Shown here: positions 54,626 to 63,122 of the stretch, piece after piece | Layout: every line of letters begins with the position of its first letter | How positions within the stretch are numbered: position 1 is the stretch's first letter | NCBI RefSeq assembly: GCF_000350225.1 | Contig: NW_005178559.1 | Location: 232,236 to 296,235 of the forward strand | DNA from: Chondrus crispus | Lineage: Eukaryota > Rhodophyta > Florideophyceae > Gigartinales > Gigartinaceae | Reading direction: 5' to 3' | Length of the DNA: 64,000 nt | Made by a program: the position numbers and the translations under genes | Notes under the pieces: model-generated | Seen by the model: only the letters and a program-made list of their open reading frames with translations | Told to the model about the DNA's origin: nothing | Databases searched by the model: none

Positions 54626-57547
54626 CTAAGACGAGATGTTGTGCTGAGAGGGCAGTTGCACATTGAACCTTGTGTGGAAAACGTCCTTCGGGTCGACATC
54701 TTCCTTAATGCCCTGCAGTTTCGAGTAAAGCTGCGGGTTGTCGTAGTAATAATCCCACACGTTCTTGATGTCCGTGTCGCCATAGCAGCCCCAGAGCAAG
54801 CGCACCGCCTGGCCCTCCGGGAACTCTCGGTCAAGCAGCTCGCCCATCGCCACCTGGTACTGCTTTGCCACTTCCTGGTTACCCGCCGTGTAGAACACAT
54901 CGAACACGATGAGGATCGAGCACTTGCGACGCGAGCAGCCCGTAATCGATACCTTGCTCCCGTCTGCGGCCTTCTGCATTCCGCCGTTTAGATGCTGGCT
55001 TCCGCCAAGCCCGACCTGGAACACGAGCCGCACTTTTTCGTCCTTGATTACGTCGCTGCAGAGGTTCACGAATCCAGTCACGAACCCGTCCGTCAGCGGC
55101 ACGAACGACCCGTTGAGACGCTTTTCGTACGGATACTGGAACTCGCGGCCCTCCTTTCCGGTGCCGAAGCGGCGCACAAAATCATTCGACATGGACGACA
55201 GCAACTTCTTTCCGTTGAACGATGTAAAGGAAATTTGGGGGATTATTGTCTTCACCTTGACCTTCTCATACAGTTTGTTGAAGCTGTCAATCGTGCTGTT
55301 CATCGTATCCTCGCTTGCATCATGATCTCCGTACACAAGTTCAAGCAGCAAAATCCCGTCCGGGAGAAAAGGGAGATCTGGCGGCAGCCCCATGATCGGG
55401 AACTCCATGATCGCATCGCCCTCAGGTTCAGGCTGGTCCGTGCTCATGCTGCCCTCTGCAAACCCGCGGAGATCGAACGAAAGTGCGCTAGCCATCATGT
55501 CACTGTCTGCTTGCAGTGTATCACCGTCGCAAATCTTCACGGTTCTCGCCTGAAGCTCCTCCATAATCGCCCTGAACGACTTCTTCTTGTATGTCAGCGT
55601 AGCCATAAGGCCGCCCGAGTAAGGATGGTCAACGTTCTTGATCGTGTCGTACGTGATTGTCGTCAGAATGCCAAAGCTGCTCGGCCCGCCCCCGAGCACG
55701 GCGAAGTAGACATCGTCGTTATTCGGGAGCGAGCGCGTACCTACAACCCCCGGCTTGAGGATTTCGTGTGCAGACCCGTCGCCCACAACGATGCGGAATG
55801 AGCGCACATGGTCAATGATGAGACCGTAGCTGCGCAGCAGATGCCCGTAGCCTCCAGACTGTGTGTGTCCCCCGATCGCAACAAGGGGACACTCGCCGTG
55901 CGGCACCGTGACACCCGCCTTGTCGAACTCATCTGCTATGTGCGTAAGACGAACGCCCACGCCGGCAGTGATGATGTGGAAGTTGTTCGGGTCGGCAATG
56001 ACATCGCGGAAATAGTCCATACTGAGGACAATCGTCTCGTTACCGCCCGAAGAAAGGCCGCTGTACTGGTGTCCCCCGCTGCGCCCGACGACATTTTTCT
56101 GCTGCGGGAATGACTTTGCGAACGCAATTGCAGCAGCAATGTCTTCCTCGTCGAACGGAAAAGCCACCATGTACGGCGTCATATCCTGCGCGGGATAGGA
56201 CGTTGTGGCGTATTGATACGCCCTATCCTCATAAAGGACATCACCCTGCATGTAGACGTTGCCCTTGAAGTTCGGAATGAGGTTCTCCTTCACTTTGATC
56301 GTCGGCGGGACCACCGGTGGCGCGAAATTGGCTTGCAAAGTGGAGAAATCAGGAGTTTCCGGAAATCGGCACATGGAGATAGTTTCCTGGAACCGAGATG
56401 CAACTTCCTTATCAGTTTGGCTGGGGAAGGTCGGTTTGAAAAGGAATGCCGAGAGCTCGAGCTCTCCTTCCTTGTTGATAGAGATGCGGGTCGAAGATGA
56501 CACGGCCACTGAAAAGAGTTCGCCCTCTGCGTTTGTACCGAGAGTTTCGTCGACAACCACACTGATATCTTGGATCGCTGACTCGACCTGCGCCATGGGG
56601 AACGTATGGTGCAACAGAACAGCTTCTTTGCCATATTGCAAACGTCCCATCTCTCCCGAGGCAATGGTTTCGGGGCCAGCAGCCGCGCCCTTGAAAACCT
56701 TAAACACGCCAGTTGACTGGGGAGAGTTTCCCGTGACACGAAGCACGGCGTCTTTGACGGCGTGGAGAAATGCGTCCGAAGAATGCTCTCCCTTGCCAGA
56801 GACGTAGACAACGATGACCGGAATGTTGTACATAGCGGCCTTGGTGTGGACAAGGATGTCGGACTGGTCAGTGATGGTCTTTGCGACCGTCGCAAACAAA
56901 TCCGTCAACAAGCGGAGCGCGGTCTCGGAGTGGTACATGACAGCTGTGCGAGCGAGCCAGTATTCTGCGGCCTCGGCGGTCGGAATGGCGCGGAAGAAGA
57001 GCGAAGTGACAATGGCTGTGCTGCTGTGCGAAAGCGCGTCATCGATGAGGGCGGCGTCGGTCTCCGGCGCGGCATGCACGATCGCTCCGTCGGGCTGCAC
57101 GATTGTCGCGGCCGTGAGGCGGCTGTGCAGCGTGCCGATGGTGCGCGAAAAGTGGGACTGGACGCCGGACTTGAGCGCGTCGACCACGGTTTCGTGCGGA
57201 AGGTCCGGGACCGGGAGGAGTATGCGAGCGTGCCTGGCGGCGGAGACGAGCGCGGCGATGGTGACGGCGGCACCGATGACCACCGTGCCGTCCGGCGAGA
57301 CGTGCAACGAGTTGAAGGCGTCGAGCTTTGCGACGACAGCGCCGGCCAGACGCTGCGAGATGGTAGCCGGGTTGTAGGCGGGGGCGCCGAACTCGGGCAC
57401 GACTTGCTTGCCCAGTTTCGAGGCGGCGATGATGCATGCCGAAAGTGCGTTGGTAGATGTCGGGCGGACGACGGCGTTGTGGCCGAACGAGCTGCCGACG
57501 GGCAGGAAGTTGGGCTCTATGGAGACGGGGCACGGGAAGTGAGACAT
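54626..57547 (-). CDS. Large FAD-dependent oxidoreductase, berberine-bridge-enzyme type
   Basis: 973 residues, one exon, about twice the usual family length. The C-terminal half (about 430-973) is a full enzyme. GRSGGHQYSG holds His493, the usual covalent FAD anchor. GECPLVAIGGHTQSGGYGH holds Cys553, matching the Cys that makes the second bond in bicovalent enzymes. DDVYFAVLGGG follows. The tail YDNPQLYSKLQGIKEDVDPKDVF is the BBE motif. Such enzymes oxidise alcohols, sugars or amines with O2. The N-terminal half (1-425) keeps traces of an FAD-binding PCMH-like fold (VRPTSTNALSACIIAASKLG, SPDGTVVIGAAVTIAALVSA) but lacks the His anchor, so it looks like a degenerate second copy. No signal peptide is evident. 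A TATA-like CTATTTAACC lies about 110 bp upstream. Confidence 0.9.
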   Translation of the reverse strand: MSHFPCPVSIEPNFLPVGSSFGHNAVVRPTSTNALSACIIAASKLGKQVVPEFGAPAYNPATISQRLAGAVVAKLDAFNSLHVSPDGTVVIGAAVTIAALVSAARHARILLPVPDLPHETVVDALKSGVQSHFSRTIGTLHSRLTAATIVQPDGAIVHAAPETDAALIDDALSHSSTAIVTSLFFRAIPTAEAAEYWLARTAVMYHSETALRLLTDLFATVAKTITDQSDILVHTKAAMYNIPVIVVYVSGKGEHSSDAFLHAVKDAVLRVTGNSPQSTGVFKVFKGAAAGPETIASGEMGRLQYGKEAVLLHHTFPMAQVESAIQDISVVVDETLGTNAEGELFSVAVSSSTRISINKEGELELSAFLFKPTFPSQTDKEVASRFQETISMCRFPETPDFSTLQANFAPPVVPPTIKVKENLIPNFKGNVYMQGDVLYEDRAYQYATTSYPAQDMTPYMVAFPFDEEDIAAAIAFAKSFPQQKNVVGRSGGHQYSGLSSGGNETIVLSMDYFRDVIADPNNFHIITAGVGVRLTHIADEFDKAGVTVPHGECPLVAIGGHTQSGGYGHLLRSYGLIIDHVRSFRIVVGDGSAHEILKPGVVGTRSLPNNDDVYFAVLGGGPSSFGILTTITYDTIKNVDHPYSGGLMATLTYKKKSFRAIMEELQARTVKICDGDTLQADSDMMASALSFDLRGFAEGSMSTDQPEPEGDAIMEFPIMGLPPDLPFLPDGILLLELVYGDHDASEDTMNSTIDSFNKLYEKVKVKTIIPQISFTSFNGKKLLSSMSNDFVRRFGTGKEGREFQYPYEKRLNGSFVPLTDGFVTGFVNLCSDVIKDEKVRLVFQVGLGGSQHLNGGMQKAADGSKVSITGCSRRKCSILIVFDVFYTAGNQEVAKQYQVAMGELLDREFPEGQAVRLLWGCYGDTDIKNVWDYYYDNPQLYSKLQGIKEDVDPKDVFHTRFNVQLPSQHNISS

Positions 57548-57653
57548 GTTTGCGAATATGGTCGGAGGTGAGTACGGAATGGGTTGATTGGGGGCTTGGT
57601 TGGAGCGCGAGGAGGTGGCAGAGTAGAAGAGCTGGGGCGTGCGAACTTGAGGT

Positions 57654-57663
57654 GGTTAAATAG
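57654..57663 (-). promoter_or_regulatory. TATA-like box of the FAD oxidoreductase gene
   Basis: CTATTTAACC on the minus strand, about 107-116 bp before the start codon at 57547. A plausible core promoter by position only. Confidence 0.4.
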
Positions 57664-57768
57664 ATTTGACGCTCCCTCAGCAGTAGCGTACACATGCCAA
57701 TCTATGAAACGATAGAACTGTGCGGCAAGAGGATATGTTCAGGGGCGTTGCGAACCGATGCAAACATT

Positions 57769-57811
57769 CTGCTTGAGTCAGCAGTGTGTCACACACTGCT
57801 TGAGTCAGCAG
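57769..57811. promoter_or_regulatory. Duplicated bZIP-type palindromes upstream of the FAD oxidoreductase gene
   Basis: CTGCTTGAGTCAGCAG occurs at 57769-57784 and 57796-57811, 27 bp apart. Each is a near-palindrome around TGAGTCA, the AP-1/Gcn4-type bZIP core. TGTGTCACACA lies between them. They sit about 220-265 bp upstream of the start codon, beyond the TATA-like box. Confidence 0.5.
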
Positions 57812-58232
57812 GGTGTCCTCTGGATGCCGGAATAACCTAGGCGCTTGTGATGGGTGACGCTGGGTCGTGTAGGTGTGCAAGTGAAACTGTCGATCTGGTC
57901 CCGAGACAAGCAAAAGAGAGTTAGAGAAAGGTAAAGTTTGCTCGGGCTACCAGACCGCACTCACCCTTGTAGATCCCAACAAACGCCGAGACCACGTAGT
58001 GGTCATTAGTTTCGTCCGACACCGCCCCTCCATCGTCACACCCATTAGGCCCTGCCGCTGCTGTGGCGGTAAGGGCCGCCAGCGCCAGAACCTCGGCCGA
58101 CCGCCGAGGGGCGAGCACAGTTTAGAGCGACTCTTGACTATGCCATATTCCGACAATCCGGAGGGCGCTCAGTCGGAGCAAGTCTAGCAGTTTGGTAAAC
58201 TTACTATATACACCACATACAGCATTCGAAAA
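57812..58232. other. No recognisable gene
   Basis: Short frames only, between the FAD oxidoreductase promoter and the Tc1 element. Confidence 0.45.
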
Positions 58233-58234
58233 TA

Positions 58235-58448
58235 CAGTGTGCGAAACGCAAATAAATACACCCATCGTCGAGCGGGTTTTCGCCAGATGCAGGCCGATAA
58301 CATAAAGACGCCCACTCTATGACAACGCAAAACACACGATGAGTCCGATTCTGGGCTCAGATTTGCTCAATCATAAACGCATAGACAGATATCTTCAAAA
58401 AAGTATGCGAAACGCAAATAAATACGCGAAACGCTATAGAGTACAGTA
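58235..58448 (+). repeat. Tc1 element left inverted repeat
   Basis: Mirrors 59592-59804. The inner direct repeat begins at about 58408 and ends in a TACAGTA heptamer (58442-58448). Confidence 0.88.
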
Positions 58449-58465
58449 GAAGAAATGTCTTTATT

Positions 58466-59470
58466 CTAGTATTTTGTCGCTCGCCCTTGTCCATCCAGCA
58501 CTGCAAGCATACGCCGCGGTATGCTACGATAGAGCTTCTGTAGCAATTCGCCACTAATTGTTGCCCATACATCCTCAATCACCTCCTTAAGCTGCTCTAT
58601 CGTATCGAACTGACGCTGGCGAAGATAGACGCGACGAGCCATGATTCCCCAAATGTTCTCAATAATATTAAGATCAGGAGACTTTGCAGGCCAGTCCATA
58701 GTTCTCACACCCTTCTCATTGAGCCAAGAGCGCGTGAATCTCGACCTATGAATAGAAGCTCCATCTTGCTGGTAAACCCAGTTCTCCATTTCCCCATACA
58801 TCTCTGCGGAAAAAGGCAGTAGGGCCTTGTCCAGGGTTTCGCAGTACTTACCCGAATTTTGATTTCCATTTAAAAACACCAAAGGGGATACCCCGTAAGG
58901 AGAAATGGCTCCCCAACCCATAACTGTAGCTCCTCCATTTTGCCTCTTAGAAAAAAACCTTTCATCTTTGTGCAAATCATGCCAATAGCAGGCATTTCCA
59001 TCCGGTCCGTCGAGGTTGAACTTTTTCTCATCGCTGAAGATGACTTTGTTCCAAAAAAAGTTCCCCTTGCTTATAAAACGGCGCACCCATTTGACCCTTT
59101 TTTCGCGGTGCAGAGAAGTCATCATTGGGGCGGTCTTCATTTTTCTATACTTTAGATGTGGCGTTGCGCTTAGAATTTGTTGAATTCTGCGGACTCCTAC
59201 CGGCAAGTTGAGGTCTTGTTTTATGTCTCGAGCTGAATAGTTTCCCGTGGTTGCCTTTCGAATCATAGCCTTTTCTTCCCGGACAGTCAACTTTTGACCA
59301 GTTACATGCGCCCGAGACCGTGCAGTGCGACTGGGATTCTTTAAAAAGCGCTGCACAGCTCCTACGGACCTTCCCAATTCTTTCGATATGTCCCGTAAGG
59401 ACATAAGCTGATGATGCAGGGCAAGGATCTGGCCCTTCTCGAGGTCGGTGAGCGGCGGGCCTCTTGGCAT
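58466..59470 (-). CDS. Tc1-type transposase (DD34E), open
   Basis: 334 residues from ATG at 59470 (MPRGPPLTDLEKGQILALHHQ). A frame 15 residues longer exists, but this Met fits the family start. Residues about 1-110 form the paired helix-turn-helix DNA-binding part (LRDISKELGRSVGAVQRFLKN). The catalytic residues are Asp in VIFSDEKKFNLDGPDG, Asp in YQQDGASIHRS and Glu in SPDLNIIENIWG, with 34 residues between the last two, so DD34E. The enzyme cuts the element out and inserts it at TA. No stop or frame change is visible. No other copy of this family lies in the window. Confidence 0.95.
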   Translation of the reverse strand: MPRGPPLTDLEKGQILALHHQLMSLRDISKELGRSVGAVQRFLKNPSRTARSRAHVTGQKLTVREEKAMIRKATTGNYSARDIKQDLNLPVGVRRIQQILSATPHLKYRKMKTAPMMTSLHREKRVKWVRRFISKGNFFWNKVIFSDEKKFNLDGPDGNACYWHDLHKDERFFSKRQNGGATVMGWGAISPYGVSPLVFLNGNQNSGKYCETLDKALLPFSAEMYGEMENWVYQQDGASIHRSRFTRSWLNEKGVRTMDWPAKSPDLNIIENIWGIMARRVYLRQRQFDTIEQLKEVIEDVWATISGELLQKLYRSIPRRMLAVLDGQGRATKY

Positions 59471-59591
59471 TTTTAATGCTAGTTGATAGTGGACGATGAG
59501 GTAGGAAGACGTCAAGTGCCAGTCGGTATAGTACTGTGTCCTTTATTGTTTTGAAATGAAGACTACACGCCAGTTGCCCGCACTTTTCGAT

Positions 59592-59804
59592 ACTGTATTC
59601 TATGGCGTTTCGCGTTTTTATTTGCGTTTCGCATGCGTTTTTATATATAGCGGTCGATGCGTTTATAATTGAGCCAATCTGAGCCCAGAATCGGACTCGT
59701 CGTGTGTTTTGCGTTGTCATGGAGTGGGCGCTTTTATGTTTTCCGCCTGCAAATGGCGAAACCCCACTCGACGATGGGTGTATTTATTTGCGTTTCGCAC
59801 ACTG
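59592..59804 (-). repeat. Tc1 element right inverted repeat
   Basis: Reverse complement of the left arm with a few substitutions and small length differences. Confidence 0.88.
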
Positions 59805-59837
59805 TATAGACCACGACTTTGAAACTAATGTATCAGC

Positions 59838-60040
59838 GGCCCTGACCGGCCCGGACCGTTCCTAACGACGAGCACGGTGTGCTAGCACGCAAGCACCCTG
59901 CATTTGGCATGAATGGATCGGTTGAACGGGAGCAAAAGCATTTCCAATAATTTTTTCAACCAATACATTCATGCCAAGTTTCAGGGTGCTTGCGTGCTAG
60001 CACACCGTGCTCGTCGTTAGGAACGGCCCTCAGGGCCGAG
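59838..60040. mobile_element. Foldback element with ~80-bp arms
   Basis: The left arm (about 59838-59936) and right arm (about 59955-60040) are inverse copies with few differences, sharing CCGTTCCTAACGACGAGCAC and CGGTGTGCTAGCACGCAAGC, separated by a loop of about 20 nt. The transcript or strand would fold into a long hairpin. No coding capacity. Confidence 0.8.
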
Positions 60041-61156
60041 GGCATTCATCGGCAGCCCCAGCAGTTTCGGTGTAACCAGCTACTAGGTCTCCAACGCAAA
60101 TGAAGGGGGTTTGCGCAGAACAGTGACAATTGCAGGACGACTCGGTCCTTTTGAAGGTGAGCTAAAATATGCTGTAATGGACTCCAACAGCCGACTCAAC
60201 GCCCTCTACAGCAATGCATAAAAATCGAGAGCAAAAAGGGAATTTCTGGACATGGCCGTCATAATGACCACGCAAATGGACATCAGCGTAAACAGTGAGA
60301 TTTAACTGCAGTTCGGTGTTACGAGTTACTACAATACGACATGGTCGCCGCAGTTGATCTAGGAGTGGTTAAAAGTGGACATATAAAAGTATGGCAAAAC
60401 GGTGCTGGTGCTCAAATAGTAATGGCAATGCAGGCGGCAATGCTTCGCAATGGAAAACGGTGGTTTTATAATGTATAATGGCGGAGGGAGAACACACCTG
60501 ACGTGAAATGGCAAATGATGTATACTGCAGAAGCGAATGGCCAAGGTAGGGCGCTGTCGGGTGCGACACACTCGTAAGGATGTGTATCGACTGCGGTGGT
60601 GAATGTCCGACGACGACAGGAATATTCTTACATACATTTCGCAACAAAATGCCGAAATATTCGCCTCTTCGTATTGTCACCGCCAAGTTTGGTGTACCGA
60701 TTACCGATGAAGTCCGAGAATGGACCGCAGCCGCCAATTAATTTCGCTATGTGTATCGTTTCGAAAAAATGGGGGTTGAAATGCACTGTTTACAATGAAA
60801 ATCCAGGATGTGTGACACCGAGTTCCATTAAAATTGTGATGTGTACTGCTATCCCAGAAATTATGGTGTGCTGACGACCGAAAAAGACTGAAATGTATAT
60901 TGTGTGCAGTGATTCGCTTTCATGTTGAGGATTATGTTGACTCATTGCCATTGCATGAAATATGCGGACCTCCTGCCAATACAATTTGACATATCGACCA
61001 CTTTTTCTTATATTCTGATGTCATAACAATGAAAGTCCTTAATCTCTCTTCGTATTCTACCAAATTATATGAAGGATGTCATGTGTGCCACCATTTCCCA
61101 AATGTCGCGAGCAAAAAATGATACTTTTACGATAGTACAGTATCTTTCTGCTGTCC
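60041..61156. other. No recognisable gene
   Basis: Only short frames. May include the 3' flank of the DDE_Tnp_4 element that follows. Confidence 0.45.
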
Positions 61157-62435
61157 CTACATACTTTCGCTTCGCTGTCTCCCAAACAGCTCCCTCACCC
61201 CCTCTGCACGAAATTGGCGTTGCACGAAGTCCGCTCGTCTCTGACGATAGCGCTTCTGTATCCTTCGACGTCGTTCGAGTTGAAAATTCCCAATGTGATA
61301 CCACCTGCTTGTTAGCTGATAGTATAACTGCATGTCTTCATCCCGCAGCGGCTTCCAGCGTATGTGGAAGTTCGTCAGCCCTAGACATAGACGAAATATG
61401 GGGTCATAATTAATCTCGGACCATTTCCATTTCGACCCAAACACATTCAAAAGCCCGCATAAACGTCGGAAATAGTTCTCTACCAAAATGCGGTCACTAG
61501 ATATAAACTTGTTTGTCGAAACATCCGCGGGAGACAAACACGAGCCATGTGGTTTGGGCTTGGGATAAATAATTCTACAAAACTCCCCCACGCCTTGATA
61601 GCCTTTATCGGCTAGCACTGCCCACTGATTCGTGTACCTCTCTGCAAGCGGGCCGCTGTCCGCAATGTCCATTTCATCACTCCTTTTGCGCTGGGTGCGG
61701 TGATGAAACCACTGCATTTCCTAGAAATTGACGAGATCGGAAACGGACCCGGACTCGTGCATGCTCGAACCGACAGCGAAACCATTTGGAGTAACAGAGA
61801 CTTCAACCTTGTATCCATACAACTTGTGTTTACTACTGTAATACCTCTTTTCCTCTTCGACACTGCCCGACGGCCTGAAGGCAGGCTAAAACGTCACATC
61901 CGTGGCGTACCTTGCCATGGGATAATTTTTAAACACATGCCCATTTGCCTGCAGTTCCTTCATGGTTCATCTCTTCGTCTGGTTTGAGTCGTAGTGCTCA
62001 TATAAAGGTTCGGAAAAGAGCTGTATAAACCGAACCTCATTCGCTCATACGCGGACGTTTTCTGTTCAAACATCCACGCCAAAAAATCCGACATACCCCC
62101 GTGCTTGAGAACCGCCAATACCATAAACAGCACGTCTTTAAGCTTCTGCGCGCATTTGCGCCCACGACCGACGTTGTAGTTTACAAGGACCAACGCCTCA
62201 AACCCAGCCCAAATGCCGATGAATTGGGTCGGGTTGAAGTCGTTCATCTCCAAAATGGCCTTCGCACCCTCTCATCGTAGAAACGGTCAAATATCGGCGC
62301 ATCAGTCCCATTATCCTCCTCACTGTTCTCTGGGCGCTCGTACTCGAACGCCTCGAGCCCATTACGGCGATCAATTGACGCATTGGCGAGGAGTTGCAGG
62401 GCTTGTGCTGCATCGTGGGATGAGAAGCAGGCCAT
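61157..62435 (-). pseudogene. DDE_Tnp_4-type transposase, broken
   Basis: The likely start at 62435 (MACFSSHDAAQALQLLANAS) opens into EMNDFNPTQFIGIWAGFEAL and YNVGRGRKCAQKLKDVLFMV, the usual N-terminal domain. The core reads YYSSKHKLYGYKVEVSVTPN. After it come ADKGYQG, SSDRILVENYFRRLCGLL and GLTNFHIRWKPLRDED. Frame changes lie near 62250 and 61970, and in-frame TAG stops lie near 61888 and 61727, so there are at least four breaks. It is a full-length but inactive relative of the element split by R1 at 4698-5645 and 11272. Terminal repeats were not identified. Confidence 0.82.
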
Positions 62436-63031
62436 AGTGCAGTGTGCGATTTTGATAGGAAATGGCAGGCGAGATGGGCACACGGCGGAGAAAGCGGGGG
62501 TGGGACAAGAGGGGTAAAAGTGGCAGAGCAGATGGAGAGAAACTATTGCAGAGTGGGGGAGAGACGATGGGGGACAGGGAGATAGGATGGGAAGGAGTGG
62601 AAGTGGGCGTGGACTTGTGTAGGTATAAAGGTGGCGTGTGTGGGATTGGAGTCGCAAGGTGGGGAAGGGGGGCTTGACACTGAAGGTGTAGAAGGCGGAG
62701 CGGAAGGGGCCGGGATGAGGGCGGGAAGAACCAGTTCTGATTTTTTGAAAGGCGTTGATCTCTGTCATTACGATGTGGCCCGGTCTTTTATCAAATGAAC
62801 TGGGCGTTGCAGGTTGAGATGCCGCTCTTTCACATTCAATCGAAGTCCAGGAATTGACCACGTATTGGCGATTCGCGGGTTTCTTGTCGAAAAGGTCGAC
62901 CATATTTACAGTTAGTGTATGATATATTTATTAATTTGTGATACGTCAAAAATAGTTGTCTTCTCAGTAGTTATTTGGTTCTTTGGGCTGTCCGAGAGAA
63001 TTTGCGTGAATGGTCTACTGTAACTGTATCA
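62436..63031. other. No recognisable gene
   Basis: Purine-rich on the plus strand over 62460-62700, which is a C/T-rich leader when read toward the transposase start at 62435. The rest is AT-rich. Confidence 0.45.
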
Positions 63032-63122
63032 TACAGTAAAACCCCGAGTACGAGATAATCTCGTACTCGGGGTTTTACTATCTCGTACTCGGGATTTTAC
63101 TATCTCGTACTCGGGGTTGTAC
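63032..63122. repeat. Inverted and tandem 22-bp repeat cluster resembling pogo/Tigger-type ends
   Basis: GTAAAACCCCGAGTACGAGAT (first 20 bases from 63036) is followed at once by its inverse at 63058-63078, then two more copies at 63079-63100 and 63101-63122 with one or two changes. The outer left sequence TACAGTAAAACC resembles TA plus the CAGT-start of Tc1/pogo-like inverted repeats. It is probably a collapsed miniature element or stacked ends. Confidence 0.75.

Larger units (their letters stand above)
58235..59804 (-). mobile_element. Tc1-family DNA transposon, apparently complete
   Basis: 1,570 bp flanked by TA on both sides (58233-58234, 59805-59806). Terminal inverted repeats of about 210 bp run 58235-58448 and 59592-59804, starting CAGTGTGCGAAACGCAAATA. 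Each arm carries two direct copies of GCGAAACGCAAATAAA, one at the tip and one about 170 bp inside. This is the IR/DR arrangement known from Sleeping Beauty-like Tc1 elements. The arms agree at about 90% or better by eye. A single uninterrupted transposase lies between. It looks young and possibly mobile in its host. Confidence 0.93.

Noticed and set aside
54992-57571. Long plus-strand frames over the FAD oxidoreductase
   Set aside because: Antisense shadows of a strongly supported minus-strand gene with biased codons.
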